Part shown: positions 1 through 9,722 of the stretch, one piece after another
Layout: every line of letters starts with the position of its first letter
How positions within the stretch are numbered: position 1 is the first letter of the stretch
Source of the DNA: Shewanella marina JCM 15074
Lineage (GTDB): Bacteria > Pseudomonadota > Gammaproteobacteria > Enterobacterales > Shewanellaceae
DNA length: 64,000 bases
NCBI RefSeq assembly: GCF_000614975.1
Contig: NZ_BALM01000004.1
Span: 164,001-228,000, forward strand
Reading direction: 5' to 3'
Translations under genes and position numbers: made by a program
Notes under the pieces: model-generated
What the model was told of the DNA's origin: nothing
Database searches by the model: none
What the model saw: the letters and a program-made list of their open reading frames with translations, nothing else

Positions 1-896
1 GATTTAACGTCATCAAGTTGGATTTTTTCTAATTTTTTAGCGCGTGAGCTTGCTTGTTTTGCTTTTGAGGCGTTAGCGCCAAAGCGATTAACGAAGTCTT
101 GTAGCTCTTCCATTTCAGCACTTTTTTTAGCGTTACCCGATAAAAGCTGCTCTTGGATTAAGGCTGATGCTTCAAGGAAATACTCATAGTTACCAGGATA
201 GATACGTAGCTCGCCATAATCGATATCAGCCATATGGGTACAAACTGTATTTAGGAAGTGGCGATCATGCGAGATAATGATCATAGTACACTTACGCTTA
301 TTTAATTCATCAGCCAACCAGTTAATGGTGTGGATGTCCAAGTTGTTAGTCGGCTCATCTAACAATAAGATGTCAGGGTTTGAAAAAAGTGCTTGTGCTA
401 ATAGAACGCGTAACTTTTTACCGGGTGCAACTTGCTGCATTAGGCCAAAATGCATATCTTCTTCGATACCAGCTTCTAGTAGGATTTCACCAGCGCGGCT
501 TTCAGCACTGTAACCATCCATTTCAGCAAATTCGCTTTCAAGCTCCGCGACTTTCATGCCATCTTCTTCGCTCATCTCTGGCAAAGAATAGATACGTTCA
601 CGCTCTTGTTTGACCTGCCATAAATGAGTATCACCCATAATCACAGTATCGATAACACTGTATTGCTCAAAAGCAAATTGGTTCTGGCTTAATGTACCTA
701 TTTTATGGCCGGGAGTAATTGAAATGTTACCCGATGTTGGTGCTAGCTCACCGCTAAGGATCTTCATAAAAGTGGATTTACCGCAACCATTTGCACCAAT
801 TAAACCGTAACGGTTACCATTGCCAAATTTTGCAGAAATGTTTTCAAACAATGGCTCAGGGCCGAATTGCATTGTGATATTTGCGGTAGAAATCAA
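1..896 (-). CDS. ybiT: ABC-F family ATPase YbiT, 3' end beyond window
   Basis: Reading the minus strand from 896 gives about 298 residues that continue past base 1. The protein starts with an ABC domain: Walker [10 protein letters not shown], signature region [16 protein letters not shown], Walker [13 protein letters not shown] and switch SHDRH. The linker [15 protein letters not shown] follows. The sequence is very close to E. coli YbiT as I remember it, including the stretch after TMQFG. ABC-F proteins bind the ribosomal E site and modulate translation; they have no membrane partner. I chose a TTG start at 896-894 because it gives the same eight-residue N-terminus before the conserved Met-Gln-Phe-Gly, and an in-frame stop lies just upstream. 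The second ABC domain is outside the window. Confidence 0.9.
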   Translation of the reverse strand, partial: MISTANITMQFGPEPLFENISAKFGNGNRYGLIGANGCGKSTFMKILSGELAPTSGNISITPGHKIGTLSQNQFAFEQYSVIDTVIMGDTHLWQVKQERERIYSLPEMSEEDGMKVAELESEFAEMDGYSAESRAGEILLEAGIEEDMHFGLMQQVAPGKKLRVLLAQALFSNPDILLLDEPTNNLDIHTINWLADELNKRKCTMIIISHDRHFLNTVCTHMADIDYGELRIYPGNYEYFLEASALIQEQLLSGNAKKSAEMEELQDFVNRFGANASKAKQASSRAKKLEKIQLDDVK

Positions 897-1139
897 AGGA
901 GTGTCCCAGCAGTTAACTTAAGAGTAGATTAATTATCGGAATCAATAAGCAATTATTGAACCAGAATAAAACAGCCGCGGATTATACAGAGTTTGTAGGT
1001 AAAATGTCGAGCAGCGCATACTGCTCTATAATTAATTAATGTTATTTGTGGTAAATAAGCGGTGATTTTCTTAAATTATTGATATGATGCGATCATTGAG
1101 CCATGCTCAAACCGTTAATTTAATGTGATAGTTGGATTT

Positions 1140-1637
1140 ATGACTGAAAAGCAACAAAATAACCCATTACATGGCTTAAAATTAGAGACCATGATTGAAG
1201 AACTTGTGGGTTTTTATAACTGGAATATTTTATATGCAGCATTACGTTTGGATTGTTTTAATAACAAGCCAACCGTTACATCTTGTGTGACTTTCCTTAA
1301 GAAAACTGAGTGGGCACGAGAGCGAGTAGAGAATTTCTATCTGTATCGTTTTAAGCGTATGCCAAAAGCAAATTCAGTGCAGTTTCAGTTAAAACCACGT
1401 GAACGTGCATTTGTAGATGGCATTGCTCCACGTCAGCCACAAGAACTGACGGTTGAGATTATTGCTGAGATGCGTGCTAAAGCGACTGCTGATTATGAAG
1501 CAATGAAGCAAAATACTAAACGTGGTGGCTTTAACAAAGACCGTTCTAGTGCTCATCAGCCTTTTGCTCGTGATAATCAAGCACGAACTAATCGTGCTAA
1601 GCCTTCACAAGATCCTAAAAACCCTTGGGGTAAATAA
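1140..1637 (+). CDS. VF530-family (DUF2132) DNA-binding-like protein
   Basis: The N-terminal 75 residues (NPLHGLKLETMIEELVGFYNW ... ACVTFLKK-type core, EWARERVENFYLYRF) match the small VF530/DUF2132 family, a helical fold reported to bind DNA. After it comes a tail of about 80 residues that is basic and low in complexity (RGGFNKDRSSAHQ, RTNRAKPSQDPKNPWGK), longer than the usual family member. A GTG at 1125 lies in frame, but the ATG at 1140 gives the family N-terminus MTEKQ-NNPLHG, so I prefer it. It is monocistronic, with a strong terminator directly downstream. The tail may add nucleic-acid binding (inference). The cellular role is unknown. Confidence 0.8.
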   Translation: MTEKQQNNPLHGLKLETMIEELVGFYNWNILYAALRLDCFNNKPTVTSCVTFLKKTEWARERVENFYLYRFKRMPKANSVQFQLKPRERAFVDGIAPRQPQELTVEIIAEMRAKATADYEAMKQNTKRGGFNKDRSSAHQPFARDNQARTNRAKPSQDPKNPWGK

Positions 1638-1668
1638 GCCAATCTTGTAGGTATAACCTTATTTATTG

Positions 1669-1699
1669 AAGCATCTATTTGACGATAGATGCTTTTTTT
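1669..1699 (+). terminator. Rho-independent terminator after the VF530 gene
   Basis: AAGCATCTAT, a 6-base loop and ATAGATGCTT form a 10-bp stem followed by a run of T. It lies about 30 bases after the stop of the upstream gene. Confidence 0.85.
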
Positions 1700-1788
1700 A
1701 TATCCATTTTTTCTTGAGGTGAAGGATTAATACTGTAACTTAGTAGCAATATATAATTAATAAAAGTAACAGTTCATATGGAGGTGCT

Positions 1789-2436
1789 ATGGCCATTATA
1801 TTATTAAGTCAGCCTGATAACGAGTATGCAGTAAATCAGATTAGCGCATTAAGTCAAAATAAACATACTCCACAAGTTGCTTATATTGCGTCATCGCCAG
1901 ATCCCAAACGTCAGTTTTATCAACAAACGCAAGCTTATTATGCGGCGATGGATATGCAGCTTAATTGTTATCTTGAATTGGAAGATAACTTTGATGTGGG
2001 TATGGTAAAACAGCTGCTTGAAGCCGATATTATCCATTTAAGTGGTGGTGATACCTTTCGGTTTTTATACTGGTTAAAACAACGACATTTACTCCCAGCA
2101 CTTCGCGCTTATGCAATACAAGGGGGTCATATTGTTGGAGTGAGTGCTGGGGCTATGATTCTGTCGCCATCAATAATGACTGCGCCATTATGTGGTGACA
2201 TTAATAGCATTGGCCTTACCGATGATACTGGTTTAGGACTCGCGCGATTATTATATGTCCCACATATTGATTTAAAGAATATTTCAGTGGACTTATGGGA
2301 TCAGATAACCCAAATCGATAGCAATATATTATTAGCTTCAGATAATAGTGCAGTAGTGATTGATAATAGTCAGAGTCATTATTTTGGTGAATATCAATGG
2401 AGTGATTCATTAAAGGAAGGCAAATTACATGGATGA
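1789..2436 (+). CDS. S51-family serine peptidase (PepE/cyanophycinase-like)
   Basis: This 215-residue protein has the S51 fold hallmarks: an early nucleotide-independent Rossmann-like strand (AIILLSQPDN), the HLSGGDTFRFL loop, and the nucleophile elbow GVSAGAM with the predicted catalytic Ser at about residue 119. A conserved His follows in the VPHIDL segment. E. coli PepE cleaves Asp-X dipeptides; this protein could be a dipeptidase or a general S51 hydrolase. The ATG is preceded by GGAGG (about 1780), an excellent ribosome binding site. The stop overlaps the next gene by 8 bases, so translation of the GNAT is probably coupled. It is cytoplasmic, with no signal peptide. Confidence 0.8.
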   Translation: MAIILLSQPDNEYAVNQISALSQNKHTPQVAYIASSPDPKRQFYQQTQAYYAAMDMQLNCYLELEDNFDVGMVKQLLEADIIHLSGGDTFRFLYWLKQRHLLPALRAYAIQGGHIVGVSAGAMILSPSIMTAPLCGDINSIGLTDDTGLGLARLLYVPHIDLKNISVDLWDQITQIDSNILLASDNSAVVIDNSQSHYFGEYQWSDSLKEGKLHG

Positions 2437-2925
2437 AATAACGATCCGCGCAAGCGAAATACATGATATTGAAGCAATATGGCATTTATACTGTGAACCT
2501 AATAGTTACAGTAATACCTTGCAGTTACCTTATTCGAGTTTGTCTCAGTGGCAACAACGGTTAACGAACAGGACGAACTTCTATAGTTTAGTGGCTGTTG
2601 ATGTGAGTGGAACATTATTAGGACAACTCGGGTTTGAACGTTTTGAGAGTCCGAGGAGACAGCATGTTATTAACTTTGGCATGGCTGTGACTGCAGCTGC
2701 ACAAGGGCAGGGTATAGGCTCTGCATTAATTGAAGCGATGTTTGATTTAGCATTTAACTGGTTGGCTATTGCTAGAATAGAACTTGAAGTTTATACCGAT
2801 AATAAAGCAGCTATTCATCTCTATCAAAAACACGGTTTTGTTATTGAAGCACCGCCCAAAACTATGCCTTTAAGAACGGTCGGTTTGCCGATGTATATTT
2901 GATGGCTATTTGTCGTAGCGCGTGA
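2429..2925 (+). pseudogene. GNAT N-acetyltransferase, YhhY/AaaT-like, frame broken near 2849
   Basis: The N-terminal 140 residues resemble E. coli YhhY (AaaT): IRASEIHDIEAIWHLYCEP, NTLQLPYSS, an acetyl-CoA loop AAQGQGIGSALIEAM and the NKAAIHLYQKHGFVIE motif. The open frame then ends at 2902 with a C-terminus unlike the family. In the next frame the expected tail appears at once: YAFKNGRFADVYLMAICRSA, with its stop at 2923-2925. Adding one G after about 2849 (GAAGC to GAAGGC) joins the two parts into a 165-residue protein, the usual length. The gene overlaps the S51 peptidase by 8 bases. The indel is more likely a sequencing error than real decay, but this cannot be decided here. Confidence 0.8.
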
Positions 2926-3022
2926 CAGTTGTCACAAAATGTTACATTGGTTATCTTTTCATTTCTAGAATGAATAGCCGAGCAAGTATTATAAATGATT
3001 GTTGTTATCATTTACGGTTGTT

Positions 3023-3514
3023 ATGAAGAAAATTATCTTATTGGCTCTGCTACTTATTTCTAATTATGTCTACGCCTCGCTCGAATTAAAACAAACTTTT
3101 GGCGATTGGCAATATTACCAGACGGTTAATGCTATTACTCATGAAAATGTCATTTTAGGCGTAAGCGACGTTGTAAGTGATGGTGCAGTAAATACCGTGG
3201 TGCTTAGATGTACCACTGAAGGGGTTAATTTACTATTTTTAAAGTCATTACTACAGTATGAAGAGGGCTATAGTGCGCAAGCATCCATTGATAGTGCAGA
3301 AAACTTTGATATGGATGTTTGGGTTAAGGGGGCCAGTCATTGGGCCACATTACCTGAAAATCAGATTGATGCCGTGAAATCAGGAAAACAATTGCAAGTT
3401 ACACTACAAGGTGACGGTGCAATATCTGGTAAGCAGTTGGAACATTTACAAGTATCACTAGATGGTTTTAGCGCCATGTATGACCTATTACGGCCAAGTT
3501 GTACATTAGATTAA
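3023..3514 (+). CDS. Secreted hypothetical protein, 163 aa
   Basis: I do not recognise a characterised family. The ATG at 3023 gives a classical Sec signal peptide (MKKIILLALLLISNYVYA, cleavage after A18), so the mature part is periplasmic. The mature protein starts LELKQTFGDWQYYQ. The FGDW segment, the two cysteines (in VLRCTTEG and near the C-terminus in RPSCTLD) and the length recall the IalB-type fold, but the resemblance is weak. In-frame codons reach back to a TTG at 2999; they would place residues before the signal peptide, so I reject that start. The gene stands alone between a plus-strand GNAT and a minus-strand yjjX. Confidence 0.6.
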   Translation: MKKIILLALLLISNYVYASLELKQTFGDWQYYQTVNAITHENVILGVSDVVSDGAVNTVVLRCTTEGVNLLFLKSLLQYEEGYSAQASIDSAENFDMDVWVKGASHWATLPENQIDAVKSGKQLQVTLQGDGAISGKQLEHLQVSLDGFSAMYDLLRPSCTLD

Positions 3515-3590
3515 GGTTATTCCCCCTATTAATTGTGCCGCATTATCTTATATTAATGCGGCATTGACTTGTTCGCGGTTGTTATCATTA

Positions 3591-4108
3591 TTAATACAAT
3601 TCGGTATTAATAATTGGGATTAATGCGAGTTCAACGGCTTGTTGATACACCTTAGCCCTATTCAGTAGTTGATGGGTTAATTGACCAATTGCACCGCCGT
3701 GCTGTTTGACATCTGGTCGATGAAATAAATCGTCTAATATATCACCAAGCTCATGACCGCTATCAATTCGATTAAGGCTGCAGCTGGCAGTTTGAATGCG
3801 GCTGATTTTGCTTGGCCTTGACGCCCAAGCTTATCTTCAATGACTATCCAAGCAAACGTAAACTCACCATCTTGGCCAGCTTCTTCACCAATAAAATAAT
3901 CAGCATCTGGAAAGAGCAATCTGGCTTGATTAACTCGATTACATGCACCTGTTAGTGTTTCATCACTCGACATGGGTTGCACGCTTATTCCAGTATTAAC
4001 GGCAACGCCATTAACCATAAATTGTTGATCTGGGAATACCCGAATAAATGCATCATACGCGGCATCGATTTTTGCTTGGGTATGAGAAGCTACAATAATT
4101 GATTTCAT
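3591..4108 (-). pseudogene. yjjX: Inosine/xanthosine triphosphatase YjjX, frame broken near 3773
   Basis: The product hydrolyses ITP/XTP and oxidised nucleotides to clean the nucleotide pool. The first 110 residues fit the family: SIIVASHTQAKIDAA, SVQPMSSDETLTGACNRV, ADYFIGEEAG, FTFAWIVIED. The frame then closes at 3734. In the next frame the family C-terminus continues: ELGDILDDLF, KQHGGAIGQLTHQLLNRAKVYQQAVELALIP and a terminal NTELY, with its stop at 3591. One extra A in the coding strand (TTAAT to TTAAAT, about 3773) restores 172 residues against 170 in E. coli. The gene is therefore probably intact in the organism. Confidence 0.88.
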
Positions 4109-4389
4109 TGCTAGATAACTATTAATGTATTTTATTTTAGTTTAAACCTTTAGTTTTATAACTCCAGTTTATTTAACAGTAATTTCCTAGCGTTAGGTAT
4201 TAGTTGTTGCGTATGTTTTTATTAAGTAAATAAATTTACTGGTAAGTTTTTAATTTGAAATTAAAATGATGGCGACGGACTATTTTTAATCACTTGTCAG
4301 TATTTAATTAGCAGCGTTATCAATAATAGCTTTATTATAATCGGCTAATTTAAAAACACAGTTTAGATATTTTAAAAAGGATAGGGTTT

Positions 4390-6204
4390 ATGGTTGAGCG
4401 GATCACCGCAACATTGGCATTAATCGGAGTCTTGTCTCTTGTATGCCAATGGATAGGCTGGCGTTTGAGAACACCTGCAATTTTACCATTACTAGTTTGT
4501 GGTTTATTACTAGGTCCTGGATTCGGCGTTTTAAAACCAGATGAAATCTTTGGTGACTTACTGTTTCCTATTATTTCGTTAGGTGTAGCGATCATTTTGT
4601 TTGAAGGCGCATTAACGCTTAACTTCAAAGAGATTAAAGATCACGGCCGAATGGTGACACATCTTGTCAGCTTAGGCTGCATTGTGACATGGGGCATTAT
4701 TAGTTGCGCTTGTCATTATATTATCGGTTTTGATTGGTCTATGGCGTTATTATTTGGTGCTTTAGTTGTAGTGACCGGACCGACGGTAATTGTGCCTATG
4801 CTCCGTAGTATTCGTCCTAAAGCACAATTAGCGAGTATTTTACGTTGGGAAGGGATTGTTATCGATCCAATTGGCGCTATTTTAGCAGTACTTGTATTTG
4901 AATATATTACTTCAGCAGCAGACCCAACCTCTCATGTGATTCATGCATTAGGTTATATGTTAGCAGTCGGCTTAGGCTTTGGTGCTTTATTTGGCCAACT
5001 TATAGGTGAAGTATTACGCCGTAATTTATTGCCTCATTATTTACGTAATACAGCGGTACTTACCGTAATGCTTGGTGTTTATGTTGCATCTAATATGCTG
5101 CAGGAAGAGTCAGGTTTATTAACGGTGACAATTGTCGGCATTTGGCTGGCAAACATGCGAGATGTGGACATTGCCGATATTATTGAATTTAAAGAAACGC
5201 TGACAGTATTGTTGATTTCAGCACTGTTTATTATTTTGGCGGCACGTTTAGATTCTAGTGCAATGATAGATATCGGTTGGCAAGGTTTGGCTTTACTTGC
5301 TGTCGTTATGTTAGTTGCTAGACCTATTAGTGTTTGGTTAAGTGCTTATGGTACTTCAATGACACGTGAAGATAAGTGGTTTTTAAGTTGGATTGCCCCT
5401 CGAGGTATTGTTGCTGCGGCGGTTTCTTCACTATTCGCGATTAAACTTGAAGCATTGCATATTGCCGGCGCTGATAAAATTGTGCCATTAGTATTTTTAA
5501 TTATTATCGGTACGGTAGTCATTCAGAGTTTAACCGCCAGCCCATGGGCTAAGTACTTAAAAGTGACCAGTGCATCAGCACAAGGGGTGATGATATTTGG
5601 TGCTGCGCAGTTTTCGCGTGAATTGGCAAAAGTGTTGCTAAGCAAGAACATCAAAGTGCTCTTGGCTGATAATAACTGGGATAACATTCGTTTAGCGCGA
5701 ATGGATAATATTCCTGTCTATTTTGGTAACCCAGCATCAGAACACGCTGAGAATAATATCGACTTTACTGGTATTGGTCGTTTACTGGTTATTTCGCCAT
5801 ATCGGAAGTTTAATCCTATGGTGACGTTCCATTACCAAGCAACTTTTGGTGAAGAGAAGGTGTATGCGTTAAATAACGTTGAAACCACGAGTGCACGTCA
5901 TCAAGTTTCAGAAAGCTATCGTCGTCGTTTATGTCTGTTTGGGGAGAATGTGTCTTACGCCAAACTTGCAAGCTTAATGGCTAAAGGTGGCGTGATTAAG
6001 AGTACTAACATCACTGAAAACTTTAGTTTTGAAGATTTCAAGCAGCGTTATGGCAATAATGTGATGCCTTTACTTTATATTCAGGAGGGTAAGGTGCGAA
6101 TTATTACTGCAGGTGTTGATACTTTACCTGCGGGGATTGAATTGATCAGTTTGATCCCAGAAGAGGTTGAAAATAAAATTTCTGAAGCTGTAATAGAGAA
6201 ATAA
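4390..6204 (+). CDS. CPA1-type Na+/H+ antiporter with C-terminal RCK-like domain
   Basis: The 604-residue protein has about twelve hydrophobic segments in residues 1-390, starting MVERITATLALIGVLSLVCQW. Features typical of NhaP/CPA1 exchangers are visible: LLLGPGFG, LFEGALTLNF, VVTGPTVIVPMLR and IDPIGAILAVLVFEY, the last two bearing the membrane-embedded polar/acidic residues. From about residue 395 a Rossmann-like TrkA-N/RCK domain follows (GVMIFGAAQFSRELAKVLL, ADNNWDNIRLARMDNIPVYFG), suggesting gating by a nucleotide or ion. It would exchange cytoplasmic cations (Na+ or K+) for H+ at the inner membrane. It is monocistronic, with a bidirectional terminator after it. Confidence 0.85.
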   Translation: MVERITATLALIGVLSLVCQWIGWRLRTPAILPLLVCGLLLGPGFGVLKPDEIFGDLLFPIISLGVAIILFEGALTLNFKEIKDHGRMVTHLVSLGCIVTWGIISCACHYIIGFDWSMALLFGALVVVTGPTVIVPMLRSIRPKAQLASILRWEGIVIDPIGAILAVLVFEYITSAADPTSHVIHALGYMLAVGLGFGALFGQLIGEVLRRNLLPHYLRNTAVLTVMLGVYVASNMLQEESGLLTVTIVGIWLANMRDVDIADIIEFKETLTVLLISALFIILAARLDSSAMIDIGWQGLALLAVVMLVARPISVWLSAYGTSMTREDKWFLSWIAPRGIVAAAVSSLFAIKLEALHIAGADKIVPLVFLIIIGTVVIQSLTASPWAKYLKVTSASAQGVMIFGAAQFSRELAKVLLSKNIKVLLADNNWDNIRLARMDNIPVYFGNPASEHAENNIDFTGIGRLLVISPYRKFNPMVTFHYQATFGEEKVYALNNVETTSARHQVSESYRRRLCLFGENVSYAKLASLMAKGGVIKSTNITENFSFEDFKQRYGNNVMPLLYIQEGKVRIITAGVDTLPAGIELISLIPEEVENKISEAVIEK

Positions 6205-6223
6205 TTTTCGAAGCGACTAAATA

Positions 6224-6253
6224 AAAAAAGCCGATCATTTGATCGGCTTTTAT
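6224..6253. terminator. Bidirectional terminator between antiporter gene and fadE
   Basis: A-run, GCCGATCA, loop TT, TGATCGGC, T-run. The symmetric A and T tracts let it serve both converging genes; the fadE stop codon lies at its right edge. Confidence 0.85.
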
Positions 6254-8712
6254 TATATTTCACGGTTAGGCTGCTCGTTCTGAACTCGGCTGTGGTTTAA
6301 CTTGAGCATCAATTGTTGATGGTCAAAATCATCAACGTTAATTGATTTCATGCGACCAATCTCGGCCCGTTTCAGTAGGTCAACTTCGGCATCAGTCAGT
6401 ACGCCAAGCTCTTGGCCTTGTTGGGCAATTTTATCAAGCCACATAAATGGTAACTTCTTATCAGCAGCTTTACAGACTTTTTCATATAAAGGCTCTGCTG
6501 CCAGAATATCCAATAATGTTTGCTCCTGAATGCCGACAGGGTTGTTTTCACATGGGCTTAAGAACTGGCCTTGGCCTAAGCGATCACGGCTTGCACAAGG
6601 CGTTTGCATTATCTTAGCTACTTTATGATCAAGTTCATCGCTTGGACGAGTCACAGGACGACCTAACGGGAATATGACTGGACGTAATAGTAATCCAAGC
6701 TTGGCTGGGAAGTTATCAAGTAACTCATCTAGTGATGTTTGCAACTTATGCAGCGAATCTTCAACGGCCCATTGTAATAATGGTAAGTCCGCTGCTTGAC
6801 GACCTTCATCTTGGAAACGCTTCAATGTTGCAGAAGCCAAATAAAGCTGGCTAAGCAAGTCGCCTAAACGCGCTGAAATACGCTCTTTACGCTTTAAGTC
6901 TCCTCCTAGGGTTGCCATTGCAATATCAGACAATAACGCGAGGTTAGCACTGAAGCGATTCATCTGTTGGTAATAACGCTTGGTTTTATCTTGATAAGGT
7001 GATTTAGACAGATGAGCGCCTGTAATACCAAGCCATAAGCTACGCATTAAGTTGCTGGTGGTAAAACCAATGTGGCCCCAAATTGCACTATCAAAATCTT
7101 CCAAACCGCGGCGTTTATCATCATCAAAAGCGGAGTCCATTTCCGCTAAAATATAGGGATGGCAACGAATTGCACCTTGGCCATAAATGATCATTGAGCG
7201 GGTTAAGATATTGGCACCTTCAACGGTAATGGCAATAGGTGCTGCTTGGTAACCACGGCCTAAGTAATTGTTTTCACCTAAACAAACGCCTTTGCCGCCA
7301 TGAATATCCATCGCATCAATAATCGATTTTTGCATACGGTCAGTTAGATGATATTTAACAATGGCTGAAATAACCGAGGGTTTTTCACCTAAATCGATAC
7401 CTGTTGTGGTTAAGGTTGTTACCGCATCCATCAAGTAAGCATTACCACCAATACGAGCCATTGGCTCTTCAATACCTTCTAACTTACCAATTGGTAATTT
7501 AAATTGGCGTCGAATACGTGAGTAAGCACCTGTAGCCATTGCTGCTGTTTTGATGCCGCCTGCAGAGTTTGACGGGAGTGTAATACCGCGACCAACTGAC
7601 AAACACTCAACCAGCATACGCCAGCCTTGGCCTGCCATTTTTGCTCCACCAATAATGAAATCGAGTGGCACAAATACTTCATCACCTTGGGTTGGGCCAT
7701 TTTGGAACATACAATTAAGTGGGAAGTGACGACGACCAATTTTAACCCCATCAGTATCGGTTGGGATTAATGCACAGGTGATCCCTAATTCTTTTTTATC
7801 GCCTAACAGTTTATCTGGATCTTGCAGTTTAAATGCCAGTCCCAATACGGTAGCAATGGGGGCGAGGGTGATATAACGCTTATTCCACGTAAGCTTCATG
7901 CCGAGAACTTCTTCACCTTGCCATTGACCATAACAAACCACACCGAAATCTGGAATTGCGCCAGCATCACTACCGGCTTCTGGGCTCGTTAAGGCAAAAC
8001 ATGGGACTTCAAGTCCTTTTGCTAAACGTGGTAGATAATGATCTTGCTGTTCCGCTGTACCATAGTGTTGTAATAATTCACCAGGGCCTAACGAGTTAGG
8101 TACGCCAACACTTACCGCTAGCTCGCTACTAACACCAGCCAGTTTTTGTAATACACGGGATTGCGCATAGGCTGAAAACGCTAGGCCACCATATTTCTTT
8201 TTGATAATCATGGCAAAAAAGCCATTATCTTTTAGGAATTGCCACAGTTCATCTGGTAGATCGGCAAGCTCATGAGAGATTTGATGAGTATTGGCCATTT
8301 GGCAAGCTTGTTCAACTGGGCCATTAAGAAAGGCTTGCTCTTCAGCGGTTAAACGAGGTTGTGGGTAATTATGTAATTTGTTCCAATTAGGGTTACCTGC
8401 AAACAGATCCGCCTCCCACCATGTTGTACCTGCTTCGATGGCTTCTTTTTCTGTTGAAGACATTTCTGGCATAATACTGCGGTACATTTTTAACATAGGT
8501 TTAGTTAAATATGTTTGACGTATTTGCGACATGTTAAGTGGTAGCGCGATCACTAAAAAAAGTAACCATGAAAAGAAACCAGTAATGTCTAGACTGGTCC
8601 CGACGATCATAACTAAAGCTGCTGATAAGGTCGCACTCATCAATGAAACGCGTAAATATGCAGCAGCGCCTAGTACACTAATTAAGGCAATCAGCCAAAT
8701 AAAGGTGGTCAC
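6253..8712 (-). CDS. fadE: Acyl-CoA dehydrogenase FadE
   Basis: This is the flavoenzyme of the first step of fatty-acid beta-oxidation, oxidising acyl-CoA to trans-2-enoyl-CoA. The 819 residues match the long FadE class (814 in E. coli): two N-terminal hydrophobic segments (residues 1-60) anchor it to the membrane, then the acyl-CoA dehydrogenase domains follow with the [22 protein letters not shown] region, [18 protein letters not shown] (FAD/substrate loop) and [16 protein letters not shown] family-specific C-terminal DUF1974 region extends from about residue 520. A FadR-type box lies upstream, fitting acyl-CoA-responsive repression. It is transcribed alone. Confidence 0.95.
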   Translation of the reverse strand: MTTFIWLIALISVLGAAAYLRVSLMSATLSAALVMIVGTSLDITGFFSWLLFLVIALPLNMSQIRQTYLTKPMLKMYRSIMPEMSSTEKEAIEAGTTWWEADLFAGNPNWNKLHNYPQPRLTAEEQAFLNGPVEQACQMANTHQISHELADLPDELWQFLKDNGFFAMIIKKKYGGLAFSAYAQSRVLQKLAGVSSELAVSVGVPNSLGPGELLQHYGTAEQQDHYLPRLAKGLEVPCFALTSPEAGSDAGAIPDFGVVCYGQWQGEEVLGMKLTWNKRYITLAPIATVLGLAFKLQDPDKLLGDKKELGITCALIPTDTDGVKIGRRHFPLNCMFQNGPTQGDEVFVPLDFIIGGAKMAGQGWRMLVECLSVGRGITLPSNSAGGIKTAAMATGAYSRIRRQFKLPIGKLEGIEEPMARIGGNAYLMDAVTTLTTTGIDLGEKPSVISAIVKYHLTDRMQKSIIDAMDIHGGKGVCLGENNYLGRGYQAAPIAITVEGANILTRSMIIYGQGAIRCHPYILAEMDSAFDDDKRRGLEDFDSAIWGHIGFTTSNLMRSLWLGITGAHLSKSPYQDKTKRYYQQMNRFSANLALLSDIAMATLGGDLKRKERISARLGDLLSQLYLASATLKRFQDEGRQAADLPLLQWAVEDSLHKLQTSLDELLDNFPAKLGLLLRPVIFPLGRPVTRPSDELDHKVAKIMQTPCASRDRLGQGQFLSPCENNPVGIQEQTLLDILAAEPLYEKVCKAADKKLPFMWLDKIAQQGQELGVLTDAEVDLLKRAEIGRMKSINVDDFDHQQLMLKLNHSRVQNEQPNREI

Positions 8713-8793
8713 GATGTGTTCTCCTGTTATTTCAGCAGCTATTCAGTAACAAATACTGATAAACTGTCATAGGTTATTATTAAGTATAGTTTG

Positions 8794-8804
8794 TGGTCAG
8801 ACCT
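8794..8804. promoter_or_regulatory. Candidate FadR operator upstream of fadE
   Basis: TGGTCAGACCT matches the FadR consensus core TGGTCnGACCA at all but the last base. It lies 82 bases upstream of the fadE start, in the fadE/yafJ divergent gap. It is a plausible repressor site; no binding evidence is available. Confidence 0.6.
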
Positions 8805-8951
8805 CTGTAACAAAAACGTTAACTGCTTGTGTGCGTTAATACAAGTTATTTTCAAACAATTGTTTAAAAAAATGCTTGTGATATGTTAACAAGATTGAAG
8901 ATCAATGACTTAATTACATTAGGTAAGTTATTTAGCCATTAGGATTGATAA

Positions 8952-9722
8952 ATGTGCGAATTACTGGCGATGAGCGCCAATGTACCAACAGATATTGTTT
9001 TTAGTTTTACTGGACTAGCTCAGCGCGGCGGAGTGACAGGACCTCACACTGATGGTTGGGGGATTACTTTTTATGAAGGGAAGGGCAGCCGTACCTTTAA
9101 AGATTCTAAACCCAGTTGTGAATCGATGGTGGCACAATTAATCCAATCATACCCGATTAAAAGTGAAGTGGTGGTAAGTCATATCCGTCAAGCTAATCGC
9201 GGTGCGGTCGCTTTAGAAAATACCCATCCATTCACTCGCGAATTATGGGGTTGTTATTGGACCTATGCGCATAATGGTCAACTAAGTGATTATGAACAGA
9301 AGTTTGTTACTACCCGCTTTTATCCTGTAGGCGATACTGATAGTGAAGCCGCATTTTGTTGGATTTTAGATTGTGTTGTAAAACAGTTTGGTGATGAAAA
9401 ACCTACTGATATGAAAGCTGTTTTTAATTATATTGCGACCTTAGCTGAACAGATTAGAGCGTTAGGTGTGTTTAATATGATTATTACCGATGGCGAGTAT
9501 TTATTAAGTTTTTGCTCTAATAACTTATGCTATATCACCCGTAAAGCGCCTTTTGGCAAAGCGACCTTAATTGATACCGATGTGGTGATAGATTTTCAAA
9601 AAGAAACCACGCCGAATGACGTGGTGACAGTGATAGCAACAAGACCGTTAACCAATAATGAACAGTGGCAGATCTTAACACCGGGCCAATGGTGTTTATT
9701 TAAACAAGGCTTATTGTTGTAG
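8952..9722 (+). CDS. yafJ: Class II glutamine amidotransferase, YafJ-like
   Basis: The 256-residue protein begins MCELLAMS, so Cys2 becomes the N-terminal nucleophile after Met removal. The Ntn-type glutaminase motifs follow: HTDGWGITFY, VVSHIRQANRG, NTHPF and YAHNGQL. This matches the YafJ/DUF3875-like stand-alone amidotransferases, whose acceptor is unknown. It is divergent from fadE. Its stop overlaps the convergent DUF3108 gene by 12 bases. The function beyond glutamine hydrolysis cannot be read from the sequence. Confidence 0.85.
   Translation: MCELLAMSANVPTDIVFSFTGLAQRGGVTGPHTDGWGITFYEGKGSRTFKDSKPSCESMVAQLIQSYPIKSEVVVSHIRQANRGAVALENTHPFTRELWGCYWTYAHNGQLSDYEQKFVTTRFYPVGDTDSEAAFCWILDCVVKQFGDEKPTDMKAVFNYIATLAEQIRALGVFNMIITDGEYLLSFCSNNLCYITRKAPFGKATLIDTDVVIDFQKETTPNDVVTVIATRPLTNNEQWQILTPGQWCLFKQGLLL

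Noticed and set aside
1125..1139. GTG 1125 as start of the VF530 gene
   Set aside because: It adds five residues absent from the family; ATG 1140 gives the typical N-terminus.
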